DNA of 50,285 bases from an uncultured Archangium sp. (GTDB taxonomy: Bacteria > Myxococcota > Myxococcia > Myxococcales > Myxococcaceae). How positions within the stretch are numbered: the stretch's first letter is position 1; each line of letters opens with the position of its first letter. Under the pieces are notes generated by a model. The model ran no database searches, was not told where the DNA came from, and saw only the letters and a program-made list of their open reading frames with translations. This document shows positions 9,101-17,401 of this stretch, piece by piece. Both the position numbers and the translations under genes were made by a program. The stretch lies in the NCBI GenBank assembly GCA_903905455.1, contig CAIVGN010000196.1, positions 1 through 50,285 on the forward strand. Reading direction: 5' to 3'.

Positions 9101-9253
9101 CGCATGTACGTGAAGCGGGGCACCAGGCACGAGCGCCTGCTCAACGACGCCCCCAGCTACAGCTCGGGCACCCCCAGGGCGTTCTACGTGGTGAAGGGCG
9201 TGGCGCGCGCCCCGCGGCAAATGGTGGTCGAGGTCATCGAACGGGCTGACTGA
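6116..9253 (+). CDS. Secreted parallel beta-helix protein with tandem duplication
   Basis: 1045 residues. Signal peptide LALVLISSAAMA is cleaved before RDWFVRDG. The protein is two copies of a unit of about 520 residues: copy 1 starts RDWFVRDGATGGDGSMGKPF, copy 2 starts RDWFVRAGSSGGDGSKGKPF. Each copy begins like the DUF1565/right-handed beta-helix family, then runs through Asn-rich coils (VENNLIMNAY, VKNNTIAFSQ; VENNIFINHA, IVDNNLFEFA), and ends with a non-helical domain (RHERLLNDAP-like). This fold is typical of polysaccharide-binding or -cleaving surface proteins; no catalytic residues can be assigned. GGGGGAAG 5 bp before ATG 6116 favours this start over the in-frame ATG 6074. A hairpin follows the stop. 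Confidence 0.85.
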   Translation: MKAMRLGFLALVLISSAAMARDWFVRDGATGGDGSMGKPFADPWQALDACEANDAIHVTGGRYFGRNRVGTWAIPFDGVQVLGGYDADFKARDPWKNLTRLEWDPASKNWPKDERLRSTARNVVIDGLVIDMRDQNKYETEAQTGRDPAGTATDAMYFNRAVTIRNCVVLNPGQNGMALVQGSTVENNLIMNAYGWGLVINQSSNETAAASVKNNTIAFSQDPKQPGSGRYQGAAMAIKAPAVIVGNILTNSDNNAIYLATDASKVTLTGNVFSMSLFSNVKVLRGAEEISMDDAEMDSLDEVGFKAVADNVVLNPKFDLDPKWLDRFSKRTASKPGKLNMDDWNKARQVLGLPLMGTGGENASGVCPAYDLDKALKLMTPKAPTKAGARVVKLEVRWTGGAEAGPARSYGKSDVGSWVKNAAPVDGQALEITVAIGTTGANVSSIPPGYKPDDHAGVVLYTAGGDHERLLGFYKKGSAAQRFVEENDGQYTGSGTPPKLYTARGVAHGLKGLPKTGFFIESIEAQDASAGGSGGARPTGRDWFVRAGSSGGDGSKGKPFKDPWQALEKVEAGDSVHVTEGEYFGKLKTGKWKIEQPFVSLIGGYDKDFTERNPWKHPTRLFTPAEFKGTRDGYTIEGANDHTGALVDGFVFDKKLNNLYEPDGDLMYSDSPDKKEHVWFAKPGCIIRNNVFLNGDEGALRVAGGQTVENNIFINHAYRTVRVERGFGGVTVIRSNTMLFSWDPIHFGQGHGSNGSLLALEGQTQSIVDNNLFEFADNDAIRMAAEAKDVELTNNTFSKNLWSNVQRVTDWVSVDDKEWSNLADLKFKKLSGNVLATSGVPLEKKWFDVYVSRVAPVPGKVKMDDWNQLREILGQPVIATGSVAGTGFAPAYDWQQALLLFPKNPKVTSGARAKSFPVSFSGVARSEAQFDYADSSWDVAKDAGKWSALDGKRVALKIVIRDPDNQYQLDDVKKEEYQAFTVTGLEGADSGGLPMRMYVKRGTRHERLLNDAPSYSSGTPRAFYVVKGVARAPRQMVVEVIERAD
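6176..9250 (+). repeat. Long direct duplication inside the beta-helix gene
   Basis: Two diverged direct copies, about 6176-7735 and 7736-9250, period about 1560 bp. The same ordered landmarks recur: DWFVR, GKPF.DPWQAL, VHVT/IHVT, YFG, a GGYD.DF motif, RNPWKHPTRL/RDPWKNLTRL, MDDWN. Divergence is considerable at protein level, so the duplication is old. Confidence 0.85.
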
Positions 9254-9271
9254 GACACGTAAGGCACTGAA

Positions 9272-9298
9272 GTTGCTGGCTCAAAATGAGTCAGCAAC
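9272..9298 (+). terminator. Intrinsic-type hairpin after the beta-helix gene
   Basis: Arms 9272-9283 and 9287-9298 form a 12-bp stem (one G-T pair) with a three-base AAA loop, 18 bp after the stop codon. A T-tract is missing, so it could act as a weak or factor-assisted terminator, or protect the 3' end. It overlaps an upstream candidate ATG (9286) of the next gene, which argues for the later start at 9358. Confidence 0.6.
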
Positions 9299-9357
9299 AA
9301 TGTAGGTGCGCCTCCGACAATCCGCTGTTCCTTTCTCTTCTCCCTGGGGTTTTCCGC

Positions 9358-10491
9358 ATGCCCGCACTGTCCAGCGTCGTCCGCCGTGCTCTCTCCGATG
9401 CCCGCATCACCAAGGAAGAGGTCACGCAGCTGAAGGAAGCGGTGCGCACGGGGGCGGTGACGGGTGCGGAGCTGGCCACGCTGGCGCAGAAGTACGGCGA
9501 TCTCTTCGACGTGGGCGCGGGCAAGGAGCTCAGCGCCATCTCGCCCCCCCAGGCGCACGTGGTCATCCGCCCGCCGCTGCGCTCCATCGGCGACAACCGG
9601 GCCGCGGCCGAGGTCCTCTGCGGCACCGTGACCCTCAGCGAGGGCAAGGCCATGTCGAAGGACGCGGTGCTCACCTTCCAGCGCGCGCTCGAGTCGCTGT
9701 CCAACCGCATGGGCAAGCCCGAGTGGTCGCTGCCTTCGGGAGCTGACGGTGGCTTCGGCGGCGAGACCACCCGGGCGGTGCAGGCCTTCCAGAAGGACAA
9801 CGGCCTGCCGGTCACCGGCACCATCGACCAGATGACGGCGCTCGGCCTGGAGCACCTGATGATGAAGAACGCTCCGCCCAACGTCGGCGGGGTGTTCGGC
9901 CCGGCGCTCCCGGTGGCCGATGGAGATCGCATCGCCCAGGCGGCCCGCGACCTCATCGCCGCGCGCGCCACGGACTACGGCGTGGGCGGTACGTGGAAGA
10001 GCCCCAACCCGGCGGTGCCCAACAACGCCAAGCCCGGGGTGACTTCGCTCGGCGTGACCAACCGCTGGAAGTGCAACCTCTTCGGCATGGACTCGCTCTT
10101 CGCCGGGGGCGCCAAGACGCCGCACTACCCGGGCGGCAACTACCCCATCGCCATCGAGATCCCCAACTACAGCCGCGGGGCTGACGCGCCGTTGATCAAG
10201 CTCGGCGAAGTGTGGCCGGCCAGGGCGGGCACCCCCGAGGAGTCGAAGGCGAAGATCGACGCGCTGCTCAAGATCGCGCGGCCCGGCGACGTCATCATCG
10301 TCAACCACCAGGGCACCGACACCTCCGACGGCGGCCACACCCGCGTGGTGGTGGGCAACAGCTACGACGCCAAGGGCACCGTCGACTGTGCCCAGGCCTC
10401 GAGCGACGCGGCGGTCATTCGCGGCGAGACGCTCAACAGCTTCACCGGCGAAGAGGCCTTCTACCTGCTGCGCCCCGCGCAGAGCCGCTGA
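9358..10491 (+). CDS. Peptidoglycan-binding protein with C-terminal cysteine-peptidase-like domain
   Basis: 377 residues. Residues 1-60 are helical (ITKEEVTQLKEAV). Residues about 98-165 are a PG_binding_1 domain (GGFGGETTRAVQAFQKDNGL, PVTGTID). The C-terminal part has Cys239 in the context RWKCNLFGMDSLF and His327 in DGGHTRVVVGN, with PGDVIIVNH between, which fits an NlpC/P60- or CHAP-like papain-fold hydrolase acting on peptidoglycan peptides. There is no evident signal peptide, so release may be by lysis or a non-Sec route. ATG 9358 is preferred to ATG 9286, which sits inside a hairpin. Confidence 0.75.
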   Translation: MPALSSVVRRALSDARITKEEVTQLKEAVRTGAVTGAELATLAQKYGDLFDVGAGKELSAISPPQAHVVIRPPLRSIGDNRAAAEVLCGTVTLSEGKAMSKDAVLTFQRALESLSNRMGKPEWSLPSGADGGFGGETTRAVQAFQKDNGLPVTGTIDQMTALGLEHLMMKNAPPNVGGVFGPALPVADGDRIAQAARDLIAARATDYGVGGTWKSPNPAVPNNAKPGVTSLGVTNRWKCNLFGMDSLFAGGAKTPHYPGGNYPIAIEIPNYSRGADAPLIKLGEVWPARAGTPEESKAKIDALLKIARPGDVIIVNHQGTDTSDGGHTRVVVGNSYDAKGTVDCAQASSDAAVIRGETLNSFTGEEAFYLLRPAQSR

Positions 10492-10505
10492 AGACCACGC
10501 AACTC

Positions 10506-10544
10506 GACGCCAGGTGAGCGCGCGCAGGCGGGCTCCCTGGCGTC
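10506..10544. terminator. Hairpin between convergent genes
   Basis: GACGCCAGG at 10506-10514 is the exact reverse complement of CCTGGCGTC at 10536-10544. It lies between the stop of the peptidoglycan-binding gene (10491) and the stop of the minus-strand gene ending at 10572, so it could end transcription from both sides. There is no clear T-run. Confidence 0.55.
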
Positions 10545-10571
10545 ACGCGTGCTCACGACCCTGAAGCACGC

Positions 10572-12479
10572 TCAGCGCCGCGCCCTGCGGGCTCCGAGCG
10601 CCAGGGCCAGGGCGAAGACGCCCCCGCCGAGCGCGAGCCAGCGCTTGCGCACGTGGACCCCGCGCTTGGGTTCCGGCGGCGCCACGAAGCGCGGCTCGGG
10701 GCACTGCACGCCAAACTGCATCGGCTCGCGCAGCAGCGGGCCTTCCTTCACCGCGCGGTTCCACAGCGCGCGCACCCGCACCTCGTCTCGCGAGGCGACG
10801 AAGCCGGCGGCCTTGCACAGCAGCGCGGTGAAGGCCTGGCTGCGCGGCGAGACCAGGTTGGCGGCCTCCTCCGCGAGGCGCGAGGCGATGGCCCGGTAGT
10901 GAAAGCGCTGCTCCACCTCCGGCGCGCTGGCTTCGCAGCGGCGGCGCTCTTCGGCGCTGGCGGGTGAAGGTTCCCGGCTGGGCTCGTAGAGGCCGTCGGT
11001 CCAGCGGAAGTCGGGAGGACCCTCGAAGCCCAGCAGCTCCATGCCGTGGCGCCGCGCGAGCTTCGAGGCCTCGAAGAGGTGCCTCGCGCGCTCGAGCGGA
11101 ACACCAGCCTTCCGGGCCGCTTCGAGCTGGCGCACGTACTGCTCGGCGACCAACCGCGGCTCGTCGTCGAAGAAGGGCAGGGCCTCGTCGAAGCGGCCCA
11201 GGCGCAGCAGCCGCCGCGCGAGCACCGCGCGCAGGGCATCCCGCTGGCTTTTCGGCGCCCACACGCCGCTGTGGTCGGCGTCGCCGGTGACCACCGCGCA
11301 GGGGTCGACGTTGGGCGCCGGCGCGGCGAGCACGCGCGCCAGGCTCTCGACGTCGAGCACGCGCTCCCCGAGGTAGGCCACGTCGGCCCAGCTGCAGCCG
11401 GCCATGGCGTGGCGCAGCGCCGCGTCGAAGTCGTCGCGACCCAGCGCGAGGATGGAGCGCTCGAGCTCCAGCTGCTGCCGGGGGCGCTGCTCGACGGTGT
11501 ACTCGTCGGTCCACAGCTCGCTCAGCGGGTAGCCCTCGGCCGCCTGCTCGAGCTCGTGGTCGGCGGCCTCGCGCGCGCCCTGGCGCAGCAGCAACTGGGC
11601 GCGCACCCAGTGGGCGATGGGGCTGTCTTCGTGCTCGACGAGTCGCTGCGCGTCTTCGAAGCGGCCCGCGCGGTACAGCGCCGCGGCCAGGCGATCGCCC
11701 CCGGCCACGCGCGGCACTGCGGTGAGGCGCTCCAGCACCTGCGCCGGCGTGGAGCTCGTCTTGCCGTCCGTCCACCAGCTCTCGGTGGAGCGGGTCCACA
11801 GGTAGGTGGCCAGCAGGCGCTGCACCAGCGGCGACTTCAACGCGCGGTCCAGGCGCGCCGGGTGGGCCACCAACTCGCGAGCCACGAAGAGCAGGCTCAC
11901 CGCGCCGGACCGGCTGCCGTGCGAGGCCTGGCTCGCGTAGAGCTCGACGGCCCGGGCGTCGTCGCCGGCCTGCAGCGCGTCGCGTGCTTCGGCACCGAGG
12001 CTCGCCACCGCGAGGCCCAGGCCGTCGTCGAAGCCGGCAGCGGCGTGCGCGCGCAGGCTCGCCATGCGGGGCGCCGAGGCCGGCTCGCTGCGCGCGAGGT
12101 TGTACTCGGCGGCGATGGTGAAGGTGCGGCGCTCGGCCTCGGGCAGCGCGAGCAACGAGAGGAACGCGCGGCGCGCCTCCGCCACTTCTCCCGCGTGCCA
12201 GTGCCGCGCGCCGGCCTGGTAGAGGGCGCGCTCCTGCGCGGCGCCTCCGTCACGGAAGCCCGCGGGCTCCTCGAGCTCGACCACGGCGAAGCGCGGGCTC
12301 GGCGGGCCGGTGAGGCGGCTCGCTTCGAGCAGGAAGAGGCTGTCGGGCAGTTGCCCCAGCGCCTCGTCGCGGCGCGAGAGAAACTCGAGCGGGAAGTCGG
12401 GGCCGCAGGCCCACGCGCGCGCGGAGCCGAGCACCGCACAGCCCAGGAGGGGAAGGAGGACGACGCTACCGCGCGACAT
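10572..12479 (-). CDS. Exported CGPDF-type protein with TPR-like helical repeats
   Basis: 635 residues. Signal peptide ends at ARAWACGPDFPLEF; a CGPDFP start is characteristic of a family of uncharacterised proteins that I associate with DUF3142 partners. The body is alpha-helical and Ala/Leu/Arg-rich with TPR-like pairs (RALYQAGARHWHAGEVAEARRAF; AALYRAGRFEDAQRLVEHED; LLRLGRFDEALPFFDDEP). The C-terminus has one hydrophobic helix followed by ARRARR, suggesting membrane anchoring. The start overlaps the end of the DUF3142 gene by 14 bp and has no Shine-Dalgarno site, so it is probably translated by coupling. Role unknown. Confidence 0.75.
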   Translation of the reverse strand: MSRGSVVLLPLLGCAVLGSARAWACGPDFPLEFLSRRDEALGQLPDSLFLLEASRLTGPPSPRFAVVELEEPAGFRDGGAAQERALYQAGARHWHAGEVAEARRAFLSLLALPEAERRTFTIAAEYNLARSEPASAPRMASLRAHAAAGFDDGLGLAVASLGAEARDALQAGDDARAVELYASQASHGSRSGAVSLLFVARELVAHPARLDRALKSPLVQRLLATYLWTRSTESWWTDGKTSSTPAQVLERLTAVPRVAGGDRLAAALYRAGRFEDAQRLVEHEDSPIAHWVRAQLLLRQGAREAADHELEQAAEGYPLSELWTDEYTVEQRPRQQLELERSILALGRDDFDAALRHAMAGCSWADVAYLGERVLDVESLARVLAAPAPNVDPCAVVTGDADHSGVWAPKSQRDALRAVLARRLLRLGRFDEALPFFDDEPRLVAEQYVRQLEAARKAGVPLERARHLFEASKLARRHGMELLGFEGPPDFRWTDGLYEPSREPSPASAEERRRCEASAPEVEQRFHYRAIASRLAEEAANLVSPRSQAFTALLCKAAGFVASRDEVRVRALWNRAVKEGPLLREPMQFGVQCPEPRFVAPPEPKRGVHVRKRWLALGGGVFALALALGARRARR

Positions 12480-13551
12480 GGAGGTTCTTTCCGCGGACCG
12501 TGCCCAGCCGCAGTTGCTCCCCGCGGCGGAGCCAGGGCGGGTGCGAGGTGAAGAAGCGGGAGCCTTCGCGGTGGTAGCCGGTGGTGGCCAGCAGTGTGTC
12601 GAGCGAACCGTCGATGGTGATGGCCGCGGGCGCCTGCGCGTCGACCTCCCCCTCGTGGTCCAGCCACACGTCGAAGCCGCCAGCGTCGTCGATGGGCGCG
12701 AGGCGCGCGACGACCCGGGCCTCGAGGGGGCGCGCGGCGAGCGTGGCGTCCAGGGTGGCGAGGCTCCACGCCTGGCGGTCGTCGGCGTTGCCCAGGCGGA
12801 AGAAGACGAGGCCCGAGACCAGGCGTTGCGCAGCCAGCGCCTGCCTCACGCGCGCGACGTCGGTGGGTCTCGCGGCGAGCTCTTCACCGGAAGCGAGGCG
12901 CGCGCGGTAGGCCGGGAGCGCGACGCGAAAGGGGCGGTTCGTCGCTTCGGACCAGCGAGCGACGTCTCGCAGCGCGGCGTCGGCCTCGAAGAGCACCGGG
13001 GCCCGCACCGTGTGCACCTGCAGCACCACCTCGTCGACGCTCGCGCTCAAGGCGCGCAGGTGCGGCGAGTCGACCCAACTGGGCAACGCCGTCACCGACC
13101 TCGCGAAGGGCAGCGCGCCGCGGGTGGCGGTGAGCCAGGCCACGTAGGCCCCCAGGCCCTCGAGCGGCGCGTCGAAGTCGACCTCCACCTGGCCCACGGC
13201 CACGCCGGCGGCTCTCAAGGCCACTGCGCGCGACACGAAGTCGCTCCACGTCGCGTCGTCCGGCAGCGGACCCCCGACGCGCAGCACCGCGACCACGCGC
13301 ACGCCGCGCAGGGCCGAGACGTCGGGGTTCACCCACGCGGCCGCGGGGCCGGTCTCTCCGAGCAGCACCCTCAGTCCCTGCAGTCCTTGCGGGCGCTGGG
13401 TGACGGCCTCGCGCACCGCGGGCGTCCAGCGTCGGTTCCACACGTAGGCCTCGGCGGGCAGCGACCGGGGGGCTTCGCAGCCCAGACTCAGGACCACGAC
13501 GAGCAGTGGTGACCAGCCGATGTGCGCCACGCGGGCATCATGCACCGCCAC
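12466..13551 (-). CDS. DUF3142 lipoprotein
   Basis: 361 residues with lipobox LSLGC (Cys25). The sequence AEAYVWNRRWTPAVREAV, the strand VGQVEVDFDAP, then VTALPSWVDSP and DEVVLQVHTV are the hallmarks of DUF3142, a family with a TIM-barrel/glycoside-hydrolase-like look but no proven activity. The start could be the ATG used here or a GTG about 21 bp later; both give a lipoprotein signal. It begins 6 bp after the stop of the histidine kinase gene and overlaps the CGPDF gene, so the three are likely one transcript. Confidence 0.8.
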   Translation of the reverse strand: MAVHDARVAHIGWSPLLVVVLSLGCEAPRSLPAEAYVWNRRWTPAVREAVTQRPQGLQGLRVLLGETGPAAAWVNPDVSALRGVRVVAVLRVGGPLPDDATWSDFVSRAVALRAAGVAVGQVEVDFDAPLEGLGAYVAWLTATRGALPFARSVTALPSWVDSPHLRALSASVDEVVLQVHTVRAPVLFEADAALRDVARWSEATNRPFRVALPAYRARLASGEELAARPTDVARVRQALAAQRLVSGLVFFRLGNADDRQAWSLATLDATLAARPLEARVVARLAPIDDAGGFDVWLDHEGEVDAQAPAAITIDGSLDTLLATTGYHREGSRFFTSHPPWLRRGEQLRLGTVRGKNLHVAR

Positions 13552-13557
13552 GGCGAA

Positions 13558-15369
13558 TCAGGTCGCCGATGGTGGGACCGCGTCGAGGCGCACTACCAGC
13601 TCTTCGAGGGCGCGCAGTTGCAGCGGCTTGGCGAGCACCTCGTCCAGGCCGCTCTCGAGGCAGGCGGCGACCTCCGGGGCGAGCACCGAGGCGGTCAGCG
13701 CCACGATGGTGAGCCGCTGGCTCTCGCCGCGTGCTTCCTTGAGCCGCTGGCGCCGGGTGGCCTCGAGCCCGTCGAGAATGGGCATGTGGCAGTCCATCAA
13801 CACCAGCGCGTAGGGGTGGGCGTCCATCAGCGCCAGCGCCTCCAGCCCGTCGCGCGCGACGTCCACCTCGAAGCCCAGGAGGGCCACCATGGCCGAGGCC
13901 ACGCGCAGGTTGACCGGGTTGTCGTCCACCACCAGCGCCCGCCCGCGCTTCGTGCCCGGGACCAGGGGCAGCGCCGTGCGCTCCGTCGCCGTGGCGGCTT
14001 TCGCCTGCGGCAGGGTGAGGGTCAGCCGGAAGCACGAGCCCTGGTGCTCGGGGTTGGGGAGCGCCACCAGTTCGCCTCCCATGGCGCGGGCCAGCGAGCG
14101 CGAGAGCGGCAGGCCCAGGCCCGTGCCGCTCAACGAGTCGGTGCGGTGGAGCTGGGTGAAGGGCTCGAACATGCGCTCCTGGTCCACCGCGCTGATCCCG
14201 CGCCCCGAGTCGAGCACGTCGAATACCAGCGCCCACTGCCCCGGTGAATGCTCCTCACCCGAGCAGCGCACCACCACCTGGCCCTGGTCGGTGAACTTGA
14301 GCGCGTTGCCCACGAGGTTGTTGAGCACCTGTCGAAGGCGCACCGAGTCGCCGTGCAGCCACAGCCCCGCGGGCAGGCTCGAGCGGTACTCCAGCGTGAG
14401 GCCCCGGGTGCGCGCGCCGGCCTGGTAGAGGCCCACCACCTCGCGCAGCGCCCGCTCGAGGGGGAAGTCGTGCGCGTGCACCTCGAGCCGGCCTGCTTCG
14501 ATCTTCGAGAGGTCGAGCAACTCGTTGAGCAGGCGCAGCAGCATGTGGCCGCTCTCGTGAATGGTGCTCACGTCGTCGCGGGTCGCGGAGTCGAGCTGGG
14601 CCTGGCGCGTGAGCAGCAACTCGGTGGTGCCCAGCACCCCGTTGAGCGGGGTGCGAATCTCGTGGCTCATGCTCGCGAGGAAGGAAGACTTCGCGCGGTT
14701 GGCCGCCTCTGCGTCGTGGCGCGCGCTGATCAGTTGCTCGAGCATGCGCTGCTGAATCACCCAGAAGGTGCCGCCCAGGCCCAGCAGCACCGGCATCAGC
14801 ACCCACTCGTTGAAGGCGACGACCATCGCGTCGGCGCGGCCGTTGCCCCGGAGCGAGACCGCTCCCGCGATGAGCGCCGTCGCCACCGTCGAGACGACCG
14901 CCCAGGCCAGCGCGGGCCGCATCCCGGCGAAGAAGAGCACGATGAGCGGCAGCGCAGAGAGCCAGTGCAATCCGGTCGGCTCGCCCGTGGCCAGCACCTG
15001 CGCGCCGTTCACCACCAACTGCAGGACCCCGACGGCGTGGGCCAGCGGTTCGAAGGCGAGGCGCGCGCGCAGCACCACCATCAGCGTCAGGCACGAGATC
15101 CCCAGGAGCGCCGTCATCAACGCTTCGGCCCACGCACCGCGCGCCACATGCAGCGCCGTGAGCACCGTGTCGACGGGCACGCCGAGCACCACGAGCCACC
15201 CCACCAGCCTGACGTGGGCGCGCGTCTGAATCGACAGTGACGGGTCTCTCGACGGGCGATCAATCCACTCTCGCAGCAGGTGCACGGCCTGAACTTGCCG
15301 CGTCGTTCGCCCCGCCGTCACCACCTCTGGCCACGTCAGTGCGCGCGCGTCAATTCCCTGACGCGTCAT
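13558..15369 (-). CDS. Membrane hybrid sensor histidine kinase with receiver domain
   Basis: 603 residues. About six membrane segments lie between residues 55 and 206, forming the sensor. The kinase core has the H-box [10 protein letters not shown] (His236), the N-box [14 protein letters not shown] (Asn351), DSGRGIS and the G-box [12 protein letters not shown]-terminal receiver follows at about residues 477-595, with phospho-acceptor Asp526 in LVLMDCHMP, the acidic pair DD482-483 and Lys581. Signal passes from His236 to Asp526; no DNA-binding output is fused, so a partner is needed. The ATG overlaps the upstream small gene by 20 bp, and the DUF3142 gene follows after 6 bp. Confidence 0.92.
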   Translation of the reverse strand: MTRQGIDARALTWPEVVTAGRTTRQVQAVHLLREWIDRPSRDPSLSIQTRAHVRLVGWLVVLGVPVDTVLTALHVARGAWAEALMTALLGISCLTLMVVLRARLAFEPLAHAVGVLQLVVNGAQVLATGEPTGLHWLSALPLIVLFFAGMRPALAWAVVSTVATALIAGAVSLRGNGRADAMVVAFNEWVLMPVLLGLGGTFWVIQQRMLEQLISARHDAEAANRAKSSFLASMSHEIRTPLNGVLGTTELLLTRQAQLDSATRDDVSTIHESGHMLLRLLNELLDLSKIEAGRLEVHAHDFPLERALREVVGLYQAGARTRGLTLEYRSSLPAGLWLHGDSVRLRQVLNNLVGNALKFTDQGQVVVRCSGEEHSPGQWALVFDVLDSGRGISAVDQERMFEPFTQLHRTDSLSGTGLGLPLSRSLARAMGGELVALPNPEHQGSCFRLTLTLPQAKAATATERTALPLVPGTKRGRALVVDDNPVNLRVASAMVALLGFEVDVARDGLEALALMDAHPYALVLMDCHMPILDGLEATRRQRLKEARGESQRLTIVALTASVLAPEVAACLESGLDEVLAKPLQLRALEELVVRLDAVPPSAT

Positions 15370-15667
15370 GCTCCATCGCGGCCTGCTGCAGCGCCTCTTC
15401 GTGGGCCCGGTCGAGCTCGTGCACCGGCGAGTGCCAGGTGATGTCGAGGCGCTCGGTGGCCTCGAGCAGCACGCAGTCTTCGGCGTGGTCGCGACCCGAG
15501 AGCATGCCGCAGGCGACGCAGCGCCCGCCCTCCGTCAGCCGCTGGTGCTCGATCAACGTGCGCACCGCGTCGGGGTGCTGGGCCCAGCGAATGAGGTCCT
15601 CCGCGTCCCGCTCGGGGAGCGCTTCCCGCAGCACGTCAGAGAGCACCTTGAGCGCGTCGGGGGTCAT
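15350..15667 (-). CDS. Small cytoplasmic protein with CxxC...HxxxC metal-binding motif
   Basis: 105 residues from ATG 15667. The middle holds CVACGMLSGRDHAEDC, a C-x2-C-x7-H-x3-C arrangement suitable for one zinc or iron ion. The N-terminal part is helical (LSDVLREALPERDAEDLIRWAQHPDAV). No known family is recognised. The reading frame overlaps the histidine kinase start by 20 bp, so the two are co-expressed. A longer upstream extension to 15856 overlaps the next gene and lacks coding character. Confidence 0.65.
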   Translation of the reverse strand: MTPDALKVLSDVLREALPERDAEDLIRWAQHPDAVRTLIEHQRLTEGGRCVACGMLSGRDHAEDCVLLEATERLDITWHSPVHELDRAHEEALQQAAMEHDASGN

Positions 15668-15716
15668 GGCGCTCCAGCTACACCGTCGCGCCGGGCCGCG
15701 GGCTGGTAGTTCGCGC

Positions 15717-16673
15717 TCAGCGCACTTCGCCGAACGCCACCCCGGTGACGCCGGCGATGGTGGTGAGCACCGTCGTCCAGTGCGTGCCGTCGGTGGAGCG
15801 CTGCACCTGCGTCCAGTTCGAGCGCACCCACACCCCGTGACCGAAGGCCACGTCACCGGCCACCACCGTGCTGTTGCACGCGTTGCGCTCGGAGAACGGC
15901 CCGTTGCAGGAGACGATGTCGGCGCTGCCGTGGCCGGAGCTCGCGGTGACCCAGTTCTTCCCGTCGGTCGAGCGCCACCAGGTGCCCGGGTCGGTGGCGG
16001 CCATGAGCGTCGTGCCGTCGAAGGCCATGGAGCGCGCGGCCTCGGCGTTGCGGAAGGTGCTCGCCGTCCAGCTCGCGCCGTCGCTCGACCACGCGGAGTA
16101 GCCGTAGCCGCCCACGGCGCTGAAGAGGTTCGCCTGGGGGACCCACTGCACCGCGCCCAGCCACTGCTGCTCGGCGTTGGGGCGCTCGGTCCACGCCAGG
16201 CCGTCGGGCGAGGTCTCGATCTTCCAGCCGACGGAGACGAACTGGCCCGCGCCGAAGGTCACCGCGCGCAGGAGGAACTCGTTGTCGCCGTCGGCGCCGA
16301 GGGTCTGCGGGGTGCTCCAGGTCAGGCCGAGGTCGAGCGAGCGCTGGCGCAGCCCCATGTAGCCGACGATGACGAACACCGGCGTGGTCGTGCCGGCGTC
16401 GAGCACCGGCGTGCCCGCATCGACCTGCGGATGGCCTGCGTCGGGGAGCCCCGCATCGGCGAGGCCGGCGTCGGACCTCCCCGCGTCCAGGGTTCCTGCG
16501 TCGAAGCCCTCGAGCCCGGCGTCGGCGATGGGGCCGCCTGCGTCGGGCCCGGTGATGCTCATTCCGGCATCCGGCAGCCCCTCGACGTCGACGAGGCAGC
16601 CTGAGCAGAGCAACGCGGCGAGCAGGGCGGGGCGCATGAAGGACAGAGCCATGAGGCGGTGCTTATGGCTCAT
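15717..16673 (-). CDS. Lipoprotein with Asp-box (BNR-like) beta-propeller repeats
   Basis: 318 residues from ATG 16673. Lipobox LLCSGC is followed by a linker built of PDAG/FDAG/SDAG/DAG units, typical of myxobacterial surface lipoproteins. After that come about five Asp-box-like repeats (SLDLGLTWS, SPDGLAWTE, SSDGASWTA, STDGKNWVT, STDGTHWTT), which form blades of a sialidase-like propeller; no sialidase active-site residues are evident. Start is uncertain: GGAGGA lies directly before ATG 16673, while ATGs at 16652 and 16637 would also give a signal peptide. Confidence 0.75.
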   Translation of the reverse strand: MSHKHRLMALSFMRPALLAALLCSGCLVDVEGLPDAGMSITGPDAGGPIADAGLEGFDAGTLDAGRSDAGLADAGLPDAGHPQVDAGTPVLDAGTTTPVFVIVGYMGLRQRSLDLGLTWSTPQTLGADGDNEFLLRAVTFGAGQFVSVGWKIETSPDGLAWTERPNAEQQWLGAVQWVPQANLFSAVGGYGYSAWSSDGASWTASTFRNAEAARSMAFDGTTLMAATDPGTWWRSTDGKNWVTASSGHGSADIVSCNGPFSERNACNSTVVAGDVAFGHGVWVRSNWTQVQRSTDGTHWTTVLTTIAGVTGVAFGEVR

Positions 16674-16701
16674 TCCTCCGTGGGGAGGCACCGCGTGCGG
16701 C

Positions 16702-16965
16702 TCACGGGCAGGTGACGCCGCCATCAGGCCACGGGTCCCCGGCGCGAGGCTGCTCGGGAATGGGCAGCCCCTCGTCGATGGCCTTCTTCACCGCGGTGTG
16801 GTGCGCGTCGGCGGTCTTGCGCTGCTCGTCGGCGGCCTTGCCGTAGAAGCCACTCGCGGCGGCCTGGTCGGACTTGTACTGGTGCTCCTGCGAATCGCGC
16901 TGTGCCTCCAGCGAGGTCACGCAGCCCGCGGAGAGGAACCCCACCACCCACGCGCCGAACCTCAC
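16702..16965 (-). CDS. Small lipoprotein
   Basis: 87 residues, lipobox FLSAGC (Cys15), then a charged helical segment (EAQRDSQEHQYKSDQAAA, EQRKTADAHH) that could form a coiled coil, and a Pro-rich tail. It starts with GTG in a GTGA overlap with the stop of the preceding gene, so it is translationally coupled to it. No family recognised. Confidence 0.65.
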   Translation of the reverse strand: MRFGAWVVGFLSAGCVTSLEAQRDSQEHQYKSDQAAASGFYGKAADEQRKTADAHHTAVKKAIDEGLPIPEQPRAGDPWPDGGVTCP

Positions 16966-17279
16966 GACGCGATTCGCTTCACGAGCAGGCCCAGCCCGCG
17001 GGCCGCCGACGTAAAAAGCGCGACAGCCCCGAGACGCTCGAGGACCGACGGAGGCGTGCGACGCGAGGCGAGCATTCGCTCTGCGACCACGCCCAGGGCC
17101 AGCCCGGTCGCGACGCCAGCGCCCACCGCCACGCCCACCGAGGTCAGCGGGTGTCGACGCACGACTCCCTGCGACTTCATGGCGACGGAGCGGACTTCAC
17201 CTTCCACGACGTCGACGGCGTGCTGCAGGCCCGAGGCCCCATCGCTCATGATTTCAGCTGCTGCGGTTTGCTTGTGCAT
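16962..17279 (-). CDS. DUF883/ElaB-like small membrane protein
   Basis: 105 residues. An amphipathic N-terminal helix is followed by SQGVVRRHPLTSVGVAVGAGVATGLALGVV, resembling the ElaB/YqjD/DUF883 family, whose members have a C-terminal glycine-rich membrane helix preceded by a V-R-x-x-P motif. A further hydrophobic stretch (LGAVALFTSAARGLGLLV) follows. ATG 17279 has GGGGTGG about 7 bp upstream; an in-frame ATG at 17312 is possible. Coupled to the small lipoprotein gene. Confidence 0.6.
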   Translation of the reverse strand: MHKQTAAAEIMSDGASGLQHAVDVVEGEVRSVAMKSQGVVRRHPLTSVGVAVGAGVATGLALGVVAERMLASRRTPPSVLERLGAVALFTSAARGLGLLVKRIAS

Positions 17280-17401
17280 GGTGCAGCCACCCCATTGCGA
17301 ATTCCATGACACGCCCCGTTCACCCTGATTGTGGGCCCTTGGAGTTCGAGCCAGGGCGGTGCCCCATCAAGGTGACGGGGTGGCTCGCTCACTTCGGCGG
17401 A

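Noticed and set aside
6050-9220. 1056-residue minus-strand open frame
   Set aside because: Mirror of the duplicated beta-helix gene, with no signal, domain or ribosome-binding site; the plus-strand product has a signal peptide and known repeats.
9286-9357. Upstream ATG 9286 as start of the peptidoglycan-binding gene
   Set aside because: It lies inside the 9272-9298 hairpin and adds a stretch without homology.
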